Assembly: GCF_964340395.1 (NCBI RefSeq)
Contig: NC_135556.1
Coordinates: 1,293,001-1,357,000, forward strand
Direction: 5' to 3'
Source of the DNA: Glandiceps talaboti
Lineage: Eukaryota; Hemichordata; Enteropneusta; Spengelidae
Length of the DNA: 64,000 nt
In this document: positions 22,245 through 34,896 of the stretch, one piece after another
How positions within the stretch are numbered: position 1 is the first letter of the stretch
Layout of the letters: each line of letters opens with the position of its first letter
Translations under genes and position numbers: made by a program
Notes under the pieces: model-generated
The model's database searches: none
The model's input: only the letters and a program-made list of their open reading frames with translations
Told to the model about the DNA's origin: nothing

Positions 22245-23775
22245 CTAGACATAAATAATTGATATAATTAGCTAGGCCCATATAAAAGATATCATAGCCA
22301 GGCCTTTATAAATGATATCATAGCTAGGCCTATATAAATGATATTATTAGCTAGGCCTATATAAATTATATCATAGCTAGGCCTATATAAATGATATCAT
22401 TAGCTAGGCCTATATAAATGATATCATAGCTAGGCCTTTATAAATGATATTATTAGCTAGGCCTATATAAATTATATCATAGCTAGGCCTATATAAATGA
22501 TATTATTAGCTAGGCCTATATAAATTATATCATTAGCTAGGCCTATATAAATTATATCATTAGCTAGGCCTATATAAATTATATCATAGCTAGGCCTATA
22601 TAAATTATATCATTAGCTAGGCCTATATAAATTATATCATTAGCTAGGCCTATATAAATTATATCATTAGCTAGGCCTATATAAATGATATTATTAGCTA
22701 GGCCTATATAAATTATATCATAGCTAGGCCTATATAAATTATATCATTAGCTAGGCCTATATAAATGATATTATTAGCTAGGCCTATATAAATGATATCA
22801 TTAGCTAGGCCTATATAAATTATATCATTAGCTAGGCCTATATAAATGATATCATTAGCTAGGCCTATATAAATGATATCATTAGCTAGGCCTATATAAA
22901 TTATATCATAGCTAGGCCTGTATAAATTATATCATAGCTAGGCCTATATAAATTATATCATTAGCTAGGCCTATATAAATTATATCATTAGCTAGGCCTA
23001 TATAAATTATATCATTAGCTAGGCCTATATAAATGATATTATTAGCTAGGCCTATATAAATGATATCATTAGCTAGGCCTATATAAATTATATCATAGCT
23101 AGGCCTATATAAATTATATCATTAGCTAGGCCTATATAAATGATATTATTAGCTAGGCCTATATAAATGATATCATTAGCTAGGCCTATATAAATGATAT
23201 CATAGCTAGGCCTATATAAATGATATCATAGCTAGGCCTATATAAATGATATCATAGCTAGGCCTATATAAATTATATCATTAGCTAGGCCTATATAAAT
23301 GATATCATTAGCTAGGCCTATATAAATGATATCATTAGCTAGGCCTATATAAATTATATCATTAGCTAGGCCTATATAAATTATATCATAGCTAGGCCTA
23401 TATAAATTATATCATAGCTAGGCCTATATAAATGATATCATTAGCTAGGCCTATATAAATTATATCATAGCTAGGCCTATATAAATGATATCATAGCTAG
23501 GCCTATATAAATGATATCATTAGCTAGGCCTATATAAATTATATCATAGCTAGGCCTATATAAATGATATCATAGCTAGGCCTATATAAATGATATCATA
23601 GCTAGGCCTATATTAATTATATCATAGCTAGGCCTATATAAGTGATATCATTAGCTAGGCCTATATAAATGATATCATAGCTAGGCCTATATAAGTGATA
23701 TCATAGCTAGGCCTATATAAGTGATATCATTAGCTAGGCCTATATAAATTATATCATAGCTAGGCCTATATAAAT
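22245..23775. repeat. 25/27-bp satellite, about 58 copies
   Basis: The unit is (tt)agctaggcctatataaatgatatca. Units of 25 bp (catagct) and 27 bp (cattagct) alternate without a fixed order, and the aaatgata/aaattata variant is a second switch. It contains the self-complementary word taggccta and the half-palindrome atatcat. It begins about 90 bp after the gene B stop codon. Confidence 0.97.
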
Positions 23776-26720
23776 TTCACTTGTCATTATAAGCTGTACT
23801 AGCTGTAACTGGAAGGTCTTCTCAATAACCTTTGTTAAATGCAATGATGGACTCGTAATATCACACACCCAAAACAGTAATGGTCTACCTATAGGCAAGT
23901 ATGGTTCTACAGTCATACACATAATATGGCCAATAAACCCAATCCCATCTAACCTTAACCAATCAAATTGATTTTTGGGTTCGAACCATAAACTCACTAC
24001 CCCTAATGTGATCACGATTTCAATATGTGACTCTACTACATTTGGTTAAAATTGACCATTAATATGTACAATATCTAATCAATATGTACAATGTCTAAGT
24101 AGTGCATAAATTGTTAGCTGTCTGATCGAACAAAATAATGCATCAGTTGAAGCTATATACAAGCGTCACGCACACACACACACACACACAGTAAAGTGTA
24201 ATTTTCATACCTGCACATTTTGTGTGAAAGTAATGACAGTAATTAGCATGATGAAATAACACAAACATGTACGTGTGTATTGACTAGAGTTTAACCAGAA
24301 TAAAGCAAGATATTCATATATACCTTCAGTAGTTATTTGTTTGTTTGTTTGTTTGTTTGTTTGTTTGTTTGTTTGTTTGTTTGTTTGTTTGTTTGTTTGT
24401 TTGTTTGTTCAAATCACGCATACACTCAGGACTTTCGAAAGGAATGATATCAACCCATCCTATCACTGAACACTTACAACACTTTTCTCAAACTTTTGTT
24501 TTTTTCAAATTTCGAAATTAAGGCACCTAGAATATACAAGATGGCCATAAATGTCACTTCATACTCTCCACTCCATTCCATTCCACTGGACGCCACTCTA
24601 CACATTCCATCCAACAAACAAACACACACACACACACATACATACGCGCACACACATACATATACATACGCGCCCACTTCACTCCAATCCACTCCATACC
24701 TTACTCTCATTTGCTCTTTTTTTTTTCCTTTAAAACAAGATTTTTTATATCATTATGAACCGTAAAATGTTAACAGTATTGTTCCATACAGATTTAAGAC
24801 AATTGTCTACCTATGTCAACCAGTTTGGTTCAGTACTATACATGTAGTTCTGAGATCGTATCTCGTCAATCGTGTTAAAACTTACAATTATCCTTTCCGT
24901 TCTTTTCCCTTCAACTTGTTTACCGCCCTGGCCGTATGCCAACCCTTCAAGCATGCACGTGGGTTTTATTTCGTACATTGTTCCGATAATCCATCTATTT
25001 TATCGACAGTACTGGTACTGTATCTTACCCATTCATTGGGCTGGGCAAAATTTCAAAGACAATCCGTAGAACGGGGGTCCTAAGGTGATGTTCCGCCATT
25101 CTTCTAAAATAGTGGCTATGCTAACCAAATCACCGTTAACTTAATGGTTGACATTCGATAGCAAATACAAAGTTATAAACCAAGTTTAATAGTAATTAGT
25201 CCTGGTTACTTGTATATGGTGTCTCCAAATACTTATAAATTAAAAAGAGTCAATTTGATTCAATCACGTTTTGTTCTTATGAATTGAGAAGCGTTGAAAC
25301 AATTAAAAAAAGCAATTAATTAAGGGATGATCGTTACACGTACACAAGCTCAGTAAGGGAAGATCGCACAGTGTTACACAATTAAGTTCAGTAAAGGACG
25401 ATAGCACAATGTTACAGAAGCTCGTTTATGGGGGAAGTGGTCTGTCGTCAATGCGATTGCTAAACTCTATTTTCGCACTTTTAACCGTGGAAATTTTGAA
25501 AACTTTTACGTCTTCAATGATAACAGGTTCTGTATTTACTACTGAGATGTTGATAAATTGATTAAAATGTACTTCTAATATGAGATACAATGCTGGATTT
25601 TCGGTAGTATTTTTAATGTGTTTATCCATCATGTTGACATTGCATTGTGCATCGATCGTAGTGGTATGACCACTACTGTTTTCATCGTGGTTTACATAAT
25701 ATATAAATGTGTCGATGTTGCACTTGTGAACGTTCGTTTAGGGGGAGGTGGACGGGGTTTTGCCCTTAACGAACGAAGTTCGTTAATTTTATTGAGGTTG
25801 TGCGACATTGTGCGATAGTCCCTAAATTAGTTGGCGTGCCATAGACAAGTTACTGTTACAAAATAAAAATAGTCGATTTGTTTGAAAATGTAATAACTTA
25901 AAATGTGCCACCAACATTTTAAGCGAACATTTAATGTTCAATCGAACTACTGACCATGCAATGGGTGTTTGTATGCAATTCCGACAAGATGTATAAGCTT
26001 GGCTCCAACAGAAGTAACATTTAGTCAGAATTATCTCTTATACCGAACAACTGTCAGTGTCTTGGCAAACTTGATGAGATGAGACGAGACGATGAAAATT
26101 ACATTTTATTTAAATTTGTAATCTAACGTCATTTTCCAATGACGTGATCACAATAAAATGAAAACGTGGACAATTTATACATTAGGTGATATTAAAATGA
26201 TATCCTAATTAGTCTGACATAACCTTGGCTCACGTGGATGTTAGAAAACAATAGTTCGGGCGAAAGTTGACTTTTCATAACTGGAGTACATCATAGACAG
26301 TGGAAAAGAAATGTTCTCCACTAGCAATGGTTACATTTAGAATATCAAAATCATTCAATTGCCAAGGCCTTAGCATACTTTAAATTAGGGAAAATTCAAT
26401 TCATTCCTATTCTTGATTTCGACGACTAAATTTGGAGTGAGTAGTGTATCTCTGTGAGTCAGAATTTCTACCGTTCAGGACTATTTTGTGACTTTACCAA
26501 GCTCGTAAAAAATTGGAATTTGATATCCATTAAGTTACACTGCTTGACAAAATCAGAACGTACCACATGCAGATTTGTTAGAAAGAATTAAAGGGGATTT
26601 CTTTTTCAATATACAATTTGTCAGGGGAAAGGGGTGGGGGATCAACAAATTTATAATACCTTAGCACCGAAATTCTTTACGGAAAGAATGGAAACCTATA
26701 ATTCCTCATGACCGGTCGAC
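23776..26720. other. Intergenic region between genes B and C, no gene recognised
   Basis: Nearly 3 kb without any convincing exon. It includes a short (CA)n at 24171-24190, a (TTTG)n tract and a CA/CATA-rich stretch at about 24618-24670. Open frames here are below 90 codons, AT-rich and without motifs. Confidence 0.5.
24337..24408. repeat. (TTTG)n microsatellite
   Basis: About 18 perfect copies of the tetranucleotide TTTG. Confidence 0.97.
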
Positions 26721-26845
26721 CTACCCCGAGGGACAAATACCTATTCTCTCACCGCGTTGTACCTCACCTACCCCGGGGGACAAATACCTATTCTCTCACC
26801 GCGTTGTACCTCACCTACCCCGGGGGATAAATGCCTATTCTCACA
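26721..26845. repeat. 47-bp tandem repeat, 2.6 copies
   Basis: The word ctaccccgrggga recurs at 26721, 26768 and 26815. The first two units are nearly identical and the third breaks off after ctattctca. It lies about 140 bp upstream of the conserved gene C promoter block. Confidence 0.93.
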
Positions 26846-26979
26846 GTGTTCAATTGATGTTTTTATAACTGTACATATTACATGTACCCAGAAGAAAATT
26901 CCCACGAATTTAACTATAAACAAATAATTCGCCAAATTGAATGTAACGACCCGTATTTTGATACTTATTTTAAGTACTA

Positions 26980-27189
26980 TAAAGATGACCCTCGGTAACA
27001 GATGGGACATGGCACACCCATATATCGGTTGCCATGGTAAGATCAATGGAATAAAAAATGAGTCTGCGCATTGATACGCGTATGTAAGTTCCAGTCGAAA
27101 TTCCAAGCATTGCGTCGTCAGTTCACTTTCCGTCTCAAAGATCGACAACACCAACGCTGTCAACTCACGAGACATTAACTGTCAAGAGA
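26980..27189 (+). promoter_or_regulatory. Proximal promoter and 5' UTR of gene C
   Basis: Conserved with the gene B upstream region (18780-18995), including ggtaagatcaatgg, gagtctgc, caagcattg and the leader with aacgctgtcaactcac and agagaATGGC. The TATA-like word of gene B is replaced here by tcgaaatt. A tcagttc near 27117 could act as an initiator. Function is inferred from conservation between the two copies. Confidence 0.5.
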
Positions 27190-27412
27190 ATGGCGTCTAA
27201 CATTTACTTTGCTCGGTTCATTGTTATTATTTTCGTTAATTTTTTTCATCAAACACAGGGCTTTGGAGCGGGAGCACCAACTTCTGTGTGTATATCGATG
27301 ACACCAGGACACACACTCCGTGGCAATCCTATTGCACCACAAGATTCATCGAGTAATACATTTACAGTGACACCTTTGTCCTCTGAGTATAGTCCGAATA
27401 GTGAAACCACCG
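27190..27412 (+). CDS. Gene C exon 1, signal peptide and start of Reeler domain
   Basis: Same layout as gene B exon 1: signal peptide MASNIYFARFIVIIFVNFFH, probable cleavage near QTQG, conserved Cys in PTSVCISMTPGH, then IAPQDSSSNTFTVTPLSSEY. It ends CACCG at a GTAAGT donor in phase 1. Relative to gene B it is three codons shorter (TLRGNP against a longer Gly/Asn loop) and differs at many positions. Arg within the hydrophobic part of the signal (FARFIV) could weaken it. The next compatible exon lies 14.6 kb downstream; pairing with that exon rests on phase, order and homology. Confidence 0.8.
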
Positions 27413-29329
27413 GTAAGTCTAAAGAATAAAACTTTTTAGAAACTCAACAAATTCTTACAATTTTTAATAAGTTTCAAGATTGTCAGAGTAACCGAGAACA
27501 AATGGCGCGTACAAACAAAATATACGTAATTTGCATTTACTGCTATTGAGAAGATGAAAATCGAGTAATTTTACATTCAACCACTTCCTAATTTAGTAAC
27601 ACATTTACTGTCAAAGTCCAACCACTTCCTAATTTAGTAATACATTAGTATAGAATGTATTTCCATATTCATCAATATCTATAATATAGTCACATTTTGT
27701 ATATTATTATCATCTAGCGAATTTTGTATTTCTTAAAAGGCAACAGCTGGATGAAAAAATGACATCTAAATATAGAAAGATGGCCAGCAGCTTGGGCGTA
27801 GCTAAGGCTGTGATATCACGCTCAGTGACACACACCATATACGTGTATCTTGCAATTTATTCATAAATGATTGTGATTAAATTCACATTAGGCTAAAAAA
27901 ACAAGACAATACGTGAACAAATATCCTGAAAAGTACCCAAGAAAGCCTATCTACTTGGACGAGAGGAAAATTCAAAATTATATGATGTCCATTTCGGTTT
28001 ACTAACAGTTTCTTTTGTAAGCTGTGTGTAGAACGCAATGGAGAAAGAATTAAGAAATACATGACGTCGAGGCATGACTTCACGTATACGTATATCAGGG
28101 TAATAATTTTTGAACAAAATTTACCTTAAATGGGATCAAGGTAAAGCCGAAGATTTATATCTTAGCTACATTTCTTTGTCTTTTGGGGACGTAAACAGTA
28201 ACCTTCTCCAATCCCGCATCAAGGAACTTTTATGAAATATAAAAAAATAGCATATCAGGCTTAGAAAAGGCCTTCTGTAACACTGGGCCGAGATATACTA
28301 GCATATCAGGCTTAGAAGAGGCCTTCTGTAACACTGGGCCGAGATAGACGAGGAAACAAACCCTCTTTAACCCTTTTCATAATCTCTCAGTTTCCGTGAT
28401 GGTTACTGTGAAAACGTATTTGAAATTCCATCACTGAGTGACAGGTTCAGGTAGTTTGTTCGAATCTGATATGAATCGTTGTGTAACAACGAAAATTTGA
28501 TTTGCCAGCTTCAGTGATTGGTTGCTTGTCTTGTGATGTTGACTTAGTGTAAACAGCTCCTATAGTGTTGTCTTCAGTTGATTGATTTAGTAGTGGAGTG
28601 GTCGAGTGTCCTGTGTTGAGTAGAGTGTTGACCGAATTAATAATGTGTACTCCTCTCTTTCGTCATCACAAGTTAAAGGACCCACTATATACATACAATA
28701 TACCTATATGTATTCCCCTCGTTCTTTCACTCTTTTGTACGGGGTGGGTGGGAGGGCGCTAAGTGACTAACGACGCTGTAATAAGGCACACTTGGTACAC
28801 CTGGGTAGCCCTTATATACGTTACCTCATACATATTAAAAGTTTGGTGAGCCTATCTAAACAGCGTATTGTTGTCTTGATTGATTTAGTAGTGGAGTGGT
28901 GGGGTGTCCTCTGCCTCACTACGATATTTTCCCAATCTTTACATAAGCCAGGGCACATCTCTCTCCAATCCTCATCATCCAACATACCCCACTCCACACT
29001 GTCCCTCGTTAATCAATATAGCTACCACACTATCATAGAATGAGCATTACACACATTGTTCTGTATATAAATATATTTGCGTATCCGTATATGTTATCGC
29101 ACTTGTTTATTTTCAGGGAGTCACCTACCACTTCAATACATTTCAATTTTACTCATACCCAAAGTGTTCTAACCAGTATACCTGGGCAGTCTATTGAGAG
29201 TTGTGATCAGCAGGGGGAGGCCTCTGATGCCCCTATCAGCTCATTGCATGTCTTATATATGCTGTGCGCATCTGCCATTGCCTCCTGTTGTAATCCTGCA
29301 GCCCGAGAGAATGGTAGCCTAACTTTGGA
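27413..29329. other. Gene C intron 1, left part
   Basis: The first 25 bp match the gene B intron. The remainder is AT-rich with no exon recognised. The stretch holds a 51-bp tandem duplication (28251-28352) and two partly similar blocks (about 28570-28610 and 28870-28915, ttgatttagtagtggagtgg). Confidence 0.5.
28251..28352. repeat. 51-bp tandem duplication
   Basis: The unit begins catatcaggcttagaa and contains ctgtaacactgggccgaga; two adjacent copies with very few differences. Confidence 0.93.
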
Positions 29330-29709
29330 CAGTTGCATGTATATATGACGCAGTAGACTTCTGTGACCATCCAACATGTTGCATTATGTCTGGTACTAGT
29401 GAGGATCCTAACAAGGCTAACGATATCGCAGGCACTACAGAAGCTATGTATTGTCACCCCTGGTATGTTTCTGTCTTTTCACAGTATAAACGTAACCTAG
29501 AATTAGCGGCATTGTTGACATAGGCACGTTTTCGATTTTTCTACCCCTAATAGCTGAACGAAAGAGAAAATCTGGGTTGAGATCTATACACAGTGGTTTC
29601 ATCATTTCTACATATTCCGTGACTGCTGTTACAGGGCAGATCATGAACAGCGAATTTTCATTCTTAAAAGTCGCACGTACAAGGCCTCGTATTACAATTT
29701 CGTAGCATT
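29330..29709 (-). pseudogene. Tyrosine recombinase remnant, C-terminal part
   Basis: On the minus strand two frames resemble the catalytic half of a phage-integrase-type recombinase. One contains CPVTAVTEYVEMMKPL followed by DFLFRSAIRGRKI, the usual end of the region before the active site. The other contains ISLALLGSS...DIMQHVGWSQKSTASYIH, which matches the H-x-x-W region (HVGW) and the final Tyr motif. In-frame stops and a shift separate them. Elements using such enzymes include Crypton and DIRS/Ngaro types; the class cannot be fixed here. The coding strand continues across the family A insertion into 31423-31565. Confidence 0.7.
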
Positions 29710-29712
29710 TTA

Positions 29713-31419
29713 GGGACCGGTCAGTTTCTTCGGCCTGGGGGTGGGGGTGGGGGTGGGTGGTTGCGGTGGATTTGTAGGGGGGTCACCATGTTTTTGAAAT
29801 TGGCAGTGGGGGGTCATGCTTTTTTCAAAATTGTGGATGGGGGGGGGGGTCAGTGTGTTTTGGATTGTGATGGAAGAAAAAAATCCTTTTCTACAATAGC
29901 ATATAGCCTTGTCTGAAATGTGGTACATGTAAATATTTGTTCTTATCCCTGTTTCTTATATGAATTCTTTAATATTACTCATTAGCTCAAACGTACCTAT
30001 ACATATACACATACATGTATTACCTAGCTACCACACTAGTTACAGAATATGTCATGTAAATGATTGGCTGTTTCACAATCAATGCTTCACTTATATTGCA
30101 CTTTGGGGCAAAGGTGAACTTGAAGGTTTCGTAATGGTAATCTTCATAGATAGTTTATAAAAGAAGTTAATCTAAAATGTTCTACTCGTCACTATGAACT
30201 TGTCAGAAGGGATTAATACACTTTCTATTTTGGACACTACATGTTATCGACACTACAAATCACCACATCTCACCAGATTCCAGTTTCTATTATACACTAG
30301 GTATGACCACCTAAAGTTCTCTAACATACCGGTGACTTTAATATTCTCTAACATACCGGTGACTTTAATTTACGATACATGCAATATTAATGCCCCTATA
30401 CCAATATTACGGCCCATTTTTATATGACTTAGGAAACTCATTTAAAACTTACATTTACTTTAGCTATACGAAGCATGGAAATATTACCTCAAAGGCTATG
30501 AATAGCCTAAACATTGCATTAATAGAAGCAAAAAGCTGCAGATCTGCCAGGGGAAAAACCCAAGGACTCCCTCACCCCCAGAGGTCAGTCTTGCATTCAA
30601 CCAACAATCAGATGCACCAACAACCTTTTTACTGTCATAATGGTATTAAACTTTTCTTAAATATTTTCACATAATTCTAATTTGAGATGATATTGTCTTT
30701 TAAAGATGTGAAATGTTTGCCAAGGTAGTCTAAAATTGCCTTAAACTGCAAATCTCCCCTACCAATGATACTACCAGTAGATGTGCCGACCGTTACTACA
30801 TGTATATAATGATGCCTTTTAACTTTTAAGAACATATTTCAACCCTATGTAAGTTATAAAGAATGGTTTCTGATACTTGATGGTGTTGTCTTGTAAAGTA
30901 TGGATTGAGTTATTGCTTGAAAGGGTCTGAATAGCCTTAATATTGGCTTTAAGAGTAAAAATCCTCCAGGGCTTCTAGAGCGAGACCCCCTTGGACCCCC
31001 CCCTCCACATGAGGTGGACATATCCCAGTCTCAAGCTCTTCCCCTCTTACTGTCATGATACTATCAAAGTATATTTCAAAAGTATTTCAACCTTATGTAG
31101 TTGCTTTTTACATTTTGATGCTGTCTTGTAAAGCTTGGAAATTATTGTCTGAAAGGGTCTGAATAGTCTCAAAATTGACTTTTCAGAGTAAAAAACCTCC
31201 AGGACTTCTAGGGGGAGACCCCCTACGACCCCCCATAAGAGATATACATATTCCCTGCTCGAGCTGTCCCACTGTCAAGATGCTATTAAACTCCTTTGGA
31301 ATATATTTAGCCTGTTTTTGGTTTTACAGATAGGTGGGGGGGGGGGGGGTCAGTGACTTTTTGTCGGCCCGATTTAAGAATCCACCGCCCCCCCCCGGCT
31401 GGAGAAACTGACCAGTCCC
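29713..31419 (+). mobile_element. TIR element family A, copy A2
   Basis: GGGACCGGTCAGTTTCTTCG at the left, gaaactgaccagtccc at the right, target duplication TTA (29710-29712 and 31420-31422). Similar to A1 throughout, with a 24-bp internal duplication near 30320-30370 and a deletion of about 160 bp near the right end. It is inserted in the tyrosine recombinase pseudogene. Confidence 0.85.
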
Positions 31420-31422
31420 TTA

Positions 31423-31565
31423 CCCCATACATGATTGATAAGGAGCCTCTGTTTTAATATTTAATAAATCACCTGCTCTATCCCAAATATTGTTTAACCG
31501 TGTTATTGGCTGCTGGATTTCTGAAACCAAACCTAACATTACATTCCCCACTCCTACCCTCCTTT
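31423..31565 (-). pseudogene. Tyrosine recombinase remnant, middle part
   Basis: Only 143 bp lie between the family A and family B elements. On the minus strand they encode GRSGECNVRFGFRNPAANNT followed by VKQYL and a stop. This resembles the linker (G-x-G-N-P-A-A...V-x-x-Y) found between the N-terminal and core-binding parts of animal and algal recombinases of this type. Recognition is from pattern memory and needs a database check. Confidence 0.5.
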
Positions 31566-34259
31566 TCAAAAATCGATCAGTTTTTACGGCCGGGGGTGGG
31601 TCGGTGACTTTTTGTTCATGTTGTACTTAAAAATAGTGACCCCCCTTGCAATTCACCCACAAAACAATCCAACCCCTCTCTGACAAATAAAAAACACAAT
31701 GACCTCCCCCCCCCATCTGTTGACAAGAAACACTCTTTTTGTTCTTGCAAAAGACACTCTATCCTCAAAGCATAATATCTCACACTGCATAGTTAATTTA
31801 ATTACATGTTACATTTTAAGTGTATCTGGTAAATTGCTAACGAAAATCCATTGCTTCACATGTATAAAGCTCTTTAGATAGGAACCCTATGAGAAGTATG
31901 ATTGTCTGTTCACGGACATACAAAATATTCATGGTTTAGTAACCAAAAGTTCTAGGATGTCTCTTAGATGAGTGAACTATTAATATTCATTAATTCAGCT
32001 AATTATCAAGTAAAATATTATTAATGGAGTTAATATACTTGTAAACCCATGTCAATAACTGTCACACCTAATAATGTACTTGCATCATATAATTAATTGT
32101 TTGCATCATATAACGATATGTTCACATCATACAGTCAATATATTGTTTTCTTTAGACAACTTCGGCTTTCCATATATGTACACGTTTGCACTCCCCAAGG
32201 CACTTGTTTGTCCTGTTCATAATTGTTAAGTTTAATCATGGCACTGACTCAAAACTCCACCCCATTCATTGACCACACAGCTAATTTTAACCAAAATACT
32301 TTTGAAAGGTTTTGAATAATGAAATGTGATAAATGTCATTGGTTTCAAAATAGAAATTAAAAAATGTCATTAAAATGTTTTCTGTACTACAGCAGTTTCT
32401 AAAATAGATTACTAATTCAATTCACTTACTACTGGCTATGTTGTCCAGTATATTGCTGACAATATGATAGCCTTGAAAATAAATGCATTCTAATACCAAG
32501 GAAATGTAATATGATCTGCTGACAAAATGTTACTCGCAGTATACAGTCACTCAATGTGGATACTAGATATTCCAGGGGAGATGCAAAATTTAAATTTCCT
32601 CCTAACTTTGCACCGTGTCAGTACTATAGAAGTCCTGGCTACAGTAAGTAGCCCTTTACTAGATCATCATCAAACAAGTCTGTGTTTATAACTTTGTTTA
32701 TCGGTCATTCACATAATATATATTCTCCAAGAATCCGATTAATATTGTGTTCACCTTGGAATATATCTCTTTCTGGGTAGTTTATGGTGTAAAACAATAG
32801 CAAGACATAAAGGGGGTTTCACATTAGCCTGGTAACATGTATTAAACTTGGTGATGGTCACAGGTATCAGAGAAGAAGTGAAACACAAACACAGAAAAGT
32901 TATTTTGATAGGACATGTAGTTCGTACTATAGCTATGCCAAGTAACAGTTCAATAGTTTGTACATGTATGATAAATCAACACATTAGGGGTGAGATCAGT
33001 AGGTAAAAAAACTAATTCTTTTAGTAAGGCCTCAGAACCCCTTCCCCATCCCCTTCAACTAAATTGGTACAATTATTGCACACAGCACAATCAATTTCAA
33101 ATCAGTATGTAGTATTATGTAGTGCTATGAATGCAAAGCCAGTATGTAGTGAGGAAAAAATAGCTCTTTTATATGCACAATAAATGTATTTTGGTGCCAT
33201 GCATAACAAATTTGTTTCCTATTTTTCAATTTGACATTTTTAGAAATGTTTGTATTTGGGTACAAAACAGATTTTATTATAAAAGACCTCGTCTCACCTC
33301 CACCCCACACTAAAAGAATTTAGTTTTTACCCTACATTGAACTATTGATCTCAACCATAAATCAATTTGGGAATTCTGATGGAGATGATCGTAGTAATCA
33401 TACATTACATTTACAAAAAATGTATAGGAACTAGACTAACTATATACATGGACATTGAATATCCAATATCTAGACACAGGCTGGGTCAGGTACTTTCAGT
33501 CACAGTGTTTGCCACATATTATTTCAAAGTGTCCTATATATTGGTTATGTTTGTGCACAATTCCACATGTTCAGGTCAATGGAGGAACAGATTTTAGAGC
33601 CAGCAAATTTTTAGGTATTTCATTTCTTATGTGTTACATGTACAGTTACACATGCAAATTTTTCTACCACAAGATGACACAATGCAACTCATGGCGTGCA
33701 ATAGCGAGAAGTCATTTCTAACAATAACTGTTGGTTAAAGGTGGCCATGGTGCAGTGTTGTATCGCCATACCATATGTATTGGATGTATCAAGAGACAGA
33801 GTTTATGTTATATTTGAATGTATATATTATAGCTATTTGTTTATGGTTTATTTTATGCACATACATTTGTTTAGCTTGCACAGTGCACGCATGCAGCAGC
33901 ATAGCGGCTCAATGACTAGTACACATGCGCGTCCTATATACTATGCGGTTTTTTTGGTGGTTTACCAAGGATGCATTGCAGTACAATGACTGCGCATGCG
34001 CGTTCTATGTATGCTGTGCAATTTATGCGCCAAGGGTGCTATCTATGAAATGAATCTACCCAGCTGTGCGAGCTTAGGGGCTTTGGCCTCGTTATGATAT
34101 TAAATGTATGGACATTTAAGTACAGGAGCGTGGCTCATGATTTTGTTTAGTTGAAAACAAGGTGACCCCCCCCCCTTTATTCACGTCGTAAAAATGATGA
34201 CCCCCTCTTTGAGTCCCAAAAAGAGGTGCCCCCCGGCCGTAAAAAGTGATCGCTCCCTT
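31566..34259 (+). mobile_element. TIR element family B, copy B2 (2.7 kb)
   Basis: The left end (atcgatcagtttttacggcc) and right end (ggccgtaaaaagtgatcgct, then ccc) are inverted copies of the family B terminus, GGGAGCGATCAGTTTTTACG. The first few bases of the left end have decayed, so the target duplication (TTA on the right) cannot be confirmed. The right 1.95 kb match copy B1. No transposase-like frame was found. The terminus resembles family A (GGGACCGGTCAGTTT), so the two are probably mobilised by related enzymes. Confidence 0.75.
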
Positions 34260-34262
34260 AGC

Positions 34263-34560
34263 TGGCCAATGTAAGAATCGATTGTTCTGAAGGCGAGTCG
34301 GTTTGGACACAGGCATGGCCTTTCACTAGAGCAGTCTCCCGTTTACTACAGTACGTCCGCCCTTATCTTTCCACACAAAGAATCAATCTAAGTACATCTT
34401 TCGGTGAAGCCGACATGATCGTCTTCGATTGCTTCATTCTCAAGGAATGATTCAAGTTCGGTCTGTATTTTAGATTTAATTTGTTGTGTATATGATGTTG
34501 ATTCAGCTTTCTTTTGAAGTTCCCCAATCCTCGTATCGAGGGTTTCCATATCAATCATCA
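34263..34560 (-). pseudogene. Tyrosine recombinase remnant, N-terminal part
   Basis: A minus-strand frame starting near 34556 reads MIDMETLDTRIGELQKKAES, then IKSKIQTELESFLE...IEDDHVGFTERCT and a stop. In neighbouring frames it continues SPKDVLRLI...CVCPNRLAFRTIDSYIG. The order (charged helix, P-x-DVLRFL-like, Cys-rich CVCPNRLA-x-x-TIDSYIG) matches the N-terminal region of a recombinase group known in animals and algae. It ends exactly at the family B border and resumes on the far side at 31565. Confidence 0.55.
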
Positions 34561-34605
34561 AAAGCCTGGGTCAAAGGTCACGCCTGTCACCAGCACGACG
34601 TTCTG

Positions 34606-34896
34606 GTGACCGGCGCCTGTCAGCAGACTTCGGCCTAGGTTGAAACGTATCGACGAACGTTATGTAACCCTCAGACCACAGTGGTCTGAGTGTAACCCCA
34701 GTCCCGTCATGTAAGTTTCACGCTTGCTCACGATTTAGACATGTTTGAAAGTTCTGTGTATCCATGATACGAAGGCAATCATTTTCAAAGGTAACCAGAG
34801 CATGTTTTTTAATACAAATCAAATTGATTCCGTAAAAATCCCGAACCTGTCACCAAACGTCCACTGCGGCCAAGTCTGCTGACAGGCACCGGTCAC
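34606..34896. mobile_element. Small MITE-like element with 30-bp TIRs
   Basis: The left end gtgaccggcgcctgtcagca and the right end tgctgacaggcaccggtcac are inverted copies. The interior includes the hairpin tcagaccacagtggtctga. A second occurrence of the terminal sequence, preceded by a near-duplicate of it, lies at 35709-35800 (direct orientation) and probably marks another copy or a longer composite. Confidence 0.75.
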
